Part shown: positions 60,679-64,000 of the stretch, piece by piece
How the letters are laid out: the number at the start of each line of letters is the position of its first letter
Position numbering within the stretch: the first letter of the stretch is position 1
NCBI GenBank assembly: GCA_902511575.1
Contig: CABXFU010000008.1
Coordinates: forward strand, 25,251-89,250
Length of the DNA: 64,000 bases
DNA from: an uncultured SAR86 cluster bacterium
Lineage (GTDB): Bacteria > Pseudomonadota > Gammaproteobacteria > Magnimaribacterales > D2472
Direction: 5' to 3'
Notes under the pieces: generated by a model
What the model saw: the letters and a program-made list of their open reading frames with translations, nothing else
The model's database searches: none
What the model was told of the DNA's origin: nothing
Position numbers and translations under genes: made by a program

Positions 60679-62651
60679 AACTCTAGCGGATCAACATTTA
60701 TACTCCAGCGAACCTTCTTGGAGATATTACTTTTATCTTTAGAAAGACAATCTGATAAATGAACTAAAAGTTTGTTTAAGCCGGTTCTTGTTTTAGCCTG
60801 AATAAGTAAGTGATGATGATAAGAGCCCCTAACCTTAGATTGCATTGCTGGAATGGGACCGATAAGCACGCATTTGCTAGAGTCTATAAATTGCTTTGCA
60901 TAAGTTAACATTTCTATATTAGTTTGAGCTTTAGGAGATGAGGCTTTAATAGTAGCTTCAAAAGTATACGGGGGTTGATTGGTTGCTTGACGTTGCTGCA
61001 TCAAAGATTTGGCAAAGTTTAAATAATCCCCGCTCTTTAGTTGTAATAAATTTTGATCATTCACATACCTTGATTGAACCAAGACTATTGCATTACCATC
61101 TGAGCGTCCCGCCCTTCCAGCAACCTGAATGAGTTGCTGCCCCATTTCTTCTACTGCAGATGAGTTTAAGCTTGTGATGCCTTGATCTACATCCACAGTT
61201 ACAACTAACTCTAAATTTGAAAAATCATGTCCTTTGATTAACATTTGTGTGCCTATCAAAATGCCTGTATCTGAATTATTTATTTCTGAGAGAATTGTTT
61301 CCAAGGAACCGGCTTTTGTTGTTGAGTCTCGGTCCATTCTATGAATTGAAGTCTTAGGAAAAAGTTCTTTTAATGTTTCCTCAAGTTGTTCTGTGCCTGT
61401 GCCAAGAAATGAGAGTTGAGCTTTGGAGCAGCTTGGACAGAGGGTGGGAACACCAAAAGCTGAATCACAGCGATGACAAATCAATCGAGCGGCTTGATGA
61501 TGAAATACTAAGCTTGAATCACAACTATTACACATAGCTTTCCAGTCACAATAAGAGCATATAAATTGAGGTGCAAAGCCTCGTCGATTGATGAATATCA
61601 TGGCTTGTTTTTTTTGCGTTAAGGTTTGACTAATGGCTTCTATTGCCTGAGGAGCTAAGCCACTTACTAACTTCACCTCATTAATATCGAGAATAGAAAA
61701 TTTTGGGGGGCTTTTTTGGGTAACTCTCTTAGTTAAGCTAATAGTTTGAAATTTCTTTTCTTCAACCAGTTTAAGTGTTCTTAGAGATGGCGTTGCCGAA
61801 CCTAGGATGATTGGGATTTTGATTATCTGCGCTCTCTTGATTGCAATGTCTCTTGCAGAAAATTTAAAGCCTTCTTGTTGTTTGTATGAGGCATCATGCT
61901 CTTCATCAACAATGATAAGTCCAAGTTTTGGTGCAGGCATCATTACGGCAGATCTAGTACCAATAATGACTTTAAGCTCACCACTTCGAAACTTTTTCCA
62001 GGCCTTATAACGAGCGGATGGTGTCATTTTAGAATGATAAATTCCAACCAAATCTCCAAACTGATTTCTTACCCTGCTTTCCAGTTGAGGCGTTAAAGCA
62101 ATTTCAGGTGCTAGAACCAAAACTGATTTATTATTTAATAATTGTTCATAAATGCATCTTATGTACACTTCTGTCTTGCCTGAGCCTGTTACTCCATGTA
62201 AAAGGGTTGGCATAAATCCTTTTAGTTCATTCAAAAACTTCACAGCTTTCATCTGTTCAGAATTGAGAGTTGTTTCAAACTCTGAGTTCTGTTCTATGAT
62301 TTCTTTATTACCCTCTATCGTTTCAACCTTAAAAGTATTCTTTGTTTGTCTGAGATTTGTTGGCAAAAAGGAGTTCATTACTTCGCCTATTGGATGCAAA
62401 TAATAATCAGACGCCCATTTAAATATTTTTAGCTCAGTTTTAGAAAAGATTGGTAAATCATCTAACACCATATGAATGGGTTTAGTCTTGATGTCTGTCT
62501 CGCCAATGACCTCTGTCACTATACCCAGCTTATTGGTTCTGCCAAATTTAACAGCCACTCTGGTGCCAGGAATAATCTGCTGGTTTGAGTGATAGGTAAA
62601 GGCTTGTCTGAGTGGGACAGCTATAGCTACATTGTAAAAAAATTTACTCAT
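60675..62651 (-). CDS. priA: Primosomal protein N' (replication restart helicase)
   Basis: 658 aa; LLHGVTGSGKTEVYIRCI, VDEEHDASYKQQEG, zinc-binding cysteine cluster. Confidence 0.96.
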   Translation of the reverse strand: MSKFFYNVAIAVPLRQAFTYHSNQQIIPGTRVAVKFGRTNKLGIVTEVIGETDIKTKPIHMVLDDLPIFSKTELKIFKWASDYYLHPIGEVMNSFLPTNLRQTKNTFKVETIEGNKEIIEQNSEFETTLNSEQMKAVKFLNELKGFMPTLLHGVTGSGKTEVYIRCIYEQLLNNKSVLVLAPEIALTPQLESRVRNQFGDLVGIYHSKMTPSARYKAWKKFRSGELKVIIGTRSAVMMPAPKLGLIIVDEEHDASYKQQEGFKFSARDIAIKRAQIIKIPIILGSATPSLRTLKLVEEKKFQTISLTKRVTQKSPPKFSILDINEVKLVSGLAPQAIEAISQTLTQKKQAMIFINRRGFAPQFICSYCDWKAMCNSCDSSLVFHHQAARLICHRCDSAFGVPTLCPSCSKAQLSFLGTGTEQLEETLKELFPKTSIHRMDRDSTTKAGSLETILSEINNSDTGILIGTQMLIKGHDFSNLELVVTVDVDQGITSLNSSAVEEMGQQLIQVAGRAGRSDGNAIVLVQSRYVNDQNLLQLKSGDYLNFAKSLMQQRQATNQPPYTFEATIKASSPKAQTNIEMLTYAKQFIDSSKCVLIGPIPAMQSKVRGSYHHHLLIQAKTRTGLNKLLVHLSDCLSKDKSNISKKVRWSINVDPLEF

Positions 62652-62708
62652 ATGTGTTTGTAAACCTAACTGTATTTGGTATAGTGCTCATCCAAATTTG
62701 ATTTTATT

Positions 62709-63149
62709 ATGAAAACAGACATACATCCCAATTATCAAGAAATAACTACAACATGTAGCTGTGGTAACGTGCTGCCTGTAATGAGTACATTAAAAGATAA
62801 TTTGTCATTGGACGTTTGCGCTAAATGTCATCCATTCTATACCGGAAAGCAAAAAATGCTTGATTCTGGCGGAAGAGTTAAGAAATTCCAAGATCGTTTT
62901 GGTGCATCAGGGGCCTCAAAGCCTGCAGCTAAAAAAGCTGAAGCTAAAGTTGAGGAAACTGCTGTAGAAGAAGTGGCAGAAGAAGTCGTGGAGACTCCTG
63001 TCGAAGAGGTTGTCGAAGAAACTGTCGCTGAGGTAGCTGAAGTTGAAGAGGCAGTTGAAGAAACTGCTGAAGAAGAGACTTCTGAAGACAATGCTGAAGC
63101 AGAAACTACTGTTGAATCAGATGGTGAAAGCGAAGAAACAAAAACATAA
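62709..63149 (+). CDS. rpmE: Ribosomal protein bL31 with ~80 aa acidic C-terminal extension
   Basis: [65 protein letters not shown] core; CxC/CxxC zinc type; divergent from priA as in other gammaproteobacteria. Confidence 0.95.
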   Translation: MKTDIHPNYQEITTTCSCGNVLPVMSTLKDNLSLDVCAKCHPFYTGKQKMLDSGGRVKKFQDRFGASGASKPAAKKAEAKVEETAVEEVAEEVVETPVEEVVEETVAEVAEVEEAVEETAEEETSEDNAEAETTVESDGESEETKT

Positions 63150-63193
63150 AAAACAATATATAGATTAAGTCACATTGGCTTACTTCTCTCCAC

Positions 63194-63520
63194 CTAATGT
63201 ATTTCTTTGCAATCTTCATTAGCCATATCTATTATCGCTCTCTCTAAATCTTCAATAGTTTGTAAATTATTATCAGCTATTTTTTCGAAAATACTCAAAA
63301 TTAATCTTGCTGCATTTATATTTGAATGACTATATAAAAATGTTTTTTCCATGCTTTCTTCAAGCAGTGTAATCACAATCGTTCTTACATCTAAGTTTTT
63401 TTCTTTAGAGGAATTTATTAGATCAATGATACTGTCTCTGACAAACTCCTCGCTCTGCAGCTCTTTAATTTTTTGATTTGTTATTTCATTCATTGATTCA
63501 TCCTGATATTGAAGACCCAA
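63194..63520 (-). CDS. Hypothetical protein
   Basis: 108 aa acidic helical ORF overlapping its upstream neighbour by 23 bp. Confidence 0.55.
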   Translation of the reverse strand: MGLQYQDESMNEITNQKIKELQSEEFVRDSIIDLINSSKEKNLDVRTIVITLLEESMEKTFLYSHSNINAARLILSIFEKIADNNLQTIEDLERAIIDMANEDCKEIH

Positions 63521-63980
63521 GATCTCTAATCATTGGAATTATGATTGGTCCCAATGCTTTTGACACTTCCTCACATGATTTTTCAACATCTGTGAATTCA
63601 CTTTTATTCAAATTAAGTTGAGACATATTCATGCTAATAAGTGCTAAGCCAAGAGTATATTGTGTCTTTATTACTTCTTTATCTGCCTCATTTTTAGCTG
63701 TCTTTAATTCAGTAAGAAGATGGATATTGTCCATATTTACATATGTATCAAAGACATTATTATTTTTTACAAATTTGAAAACACTCTCCTTATGCCAATT
63801 ATGATCAGGCCAATCATTTTTATAGATCCTAGCAATTGGCGGGAGTTTGAAACCGGGGGTTGTATTATTTTTTGCTTGCCCTGCACTGCTTCCTCCTTTT
63901 CCTCCACCCACCTTTTTTTGATATGGAATCGTCTCTATCCAAAAGGTCTGTTCTAATGGTGTTACTCTTGAAACATCCAT
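63498..63980 (-). CDS. Hypothetical protein
   Basis: 160 aa ORF; no recognised domain. Confidence 0.55.
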   Translation of the reverse strand: MDVSRVTPLEQTFWIETIPYQKKVGGGKGGSSAGQAKNNTTPGFKLPPIARIYKNDWPDHNWHKESVFKFVKNNNVFDTYVNMDNIHLLTELKTAKNEADKEVIKTQYTLGLALISMNMSQLNLNKSEFTDVEKSCEEVSKALGPIIIPMIRDLGSSISG

Positions 63981-64000
63981 TATTTTGATATTAATTTCAA

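Noticed and set aside
62837-63091. Minus-strand Ser/Thr-rich ORF opposite the bL31 tail
   Set aside because: Mirror of the GAA/GAG-rich acidic tail; no RBS and low complexity.

Overview
The window is a compact, AT-rich bacterial chromosome segment with short intergenic gaps and several overlapping gene ends. It is probably from a marine gammaproteobacterium, possibly SAR86-like; that is inference from gene content and base composition only. I see no rRNA operon, CRISPR array, integrase, transposase or prophage. Most of it is housekeeping: katG/oxyR, aroK, tyrS, anmK, erpA, hemJ-like/hemL, adenosine kinase, dksA-like, pcnB, deoxynucleoside kinase, acs, nnrDE, tsaE, amiC-like, priA/rpmE. Accessory blocks include: (1) a thiamine-salvage locus with a TPP riboswitch, TonB receptor, PnuC-family transporter and APH-fold kinase; (2) an overlapping cassette of a di-iron ferritin-like protein, a secreted parallel beta-helix protein and a diheme cytochrome c, preceded by a perfect palindrome; (3) a GH3 glucosidase, Gfo/Idh-AKR fusion and MFS sugar locus; (4) CobS/CobT-like AAA+/VWA genes with no CobN in the window; (5) a Fur-box TonB receptor next to an unexplained, highly foldable ~240 nt intergenic segment; (6) two genes broken by one-base frameshifts in poly-A tracts (tyrS and a nucleotidyltransferase-cupin fusion); (7) low-complexity charged extensions on a DksA-like protein (basic) and bL31 (acidic). 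All family calls come from reading the translations; no database search was run.
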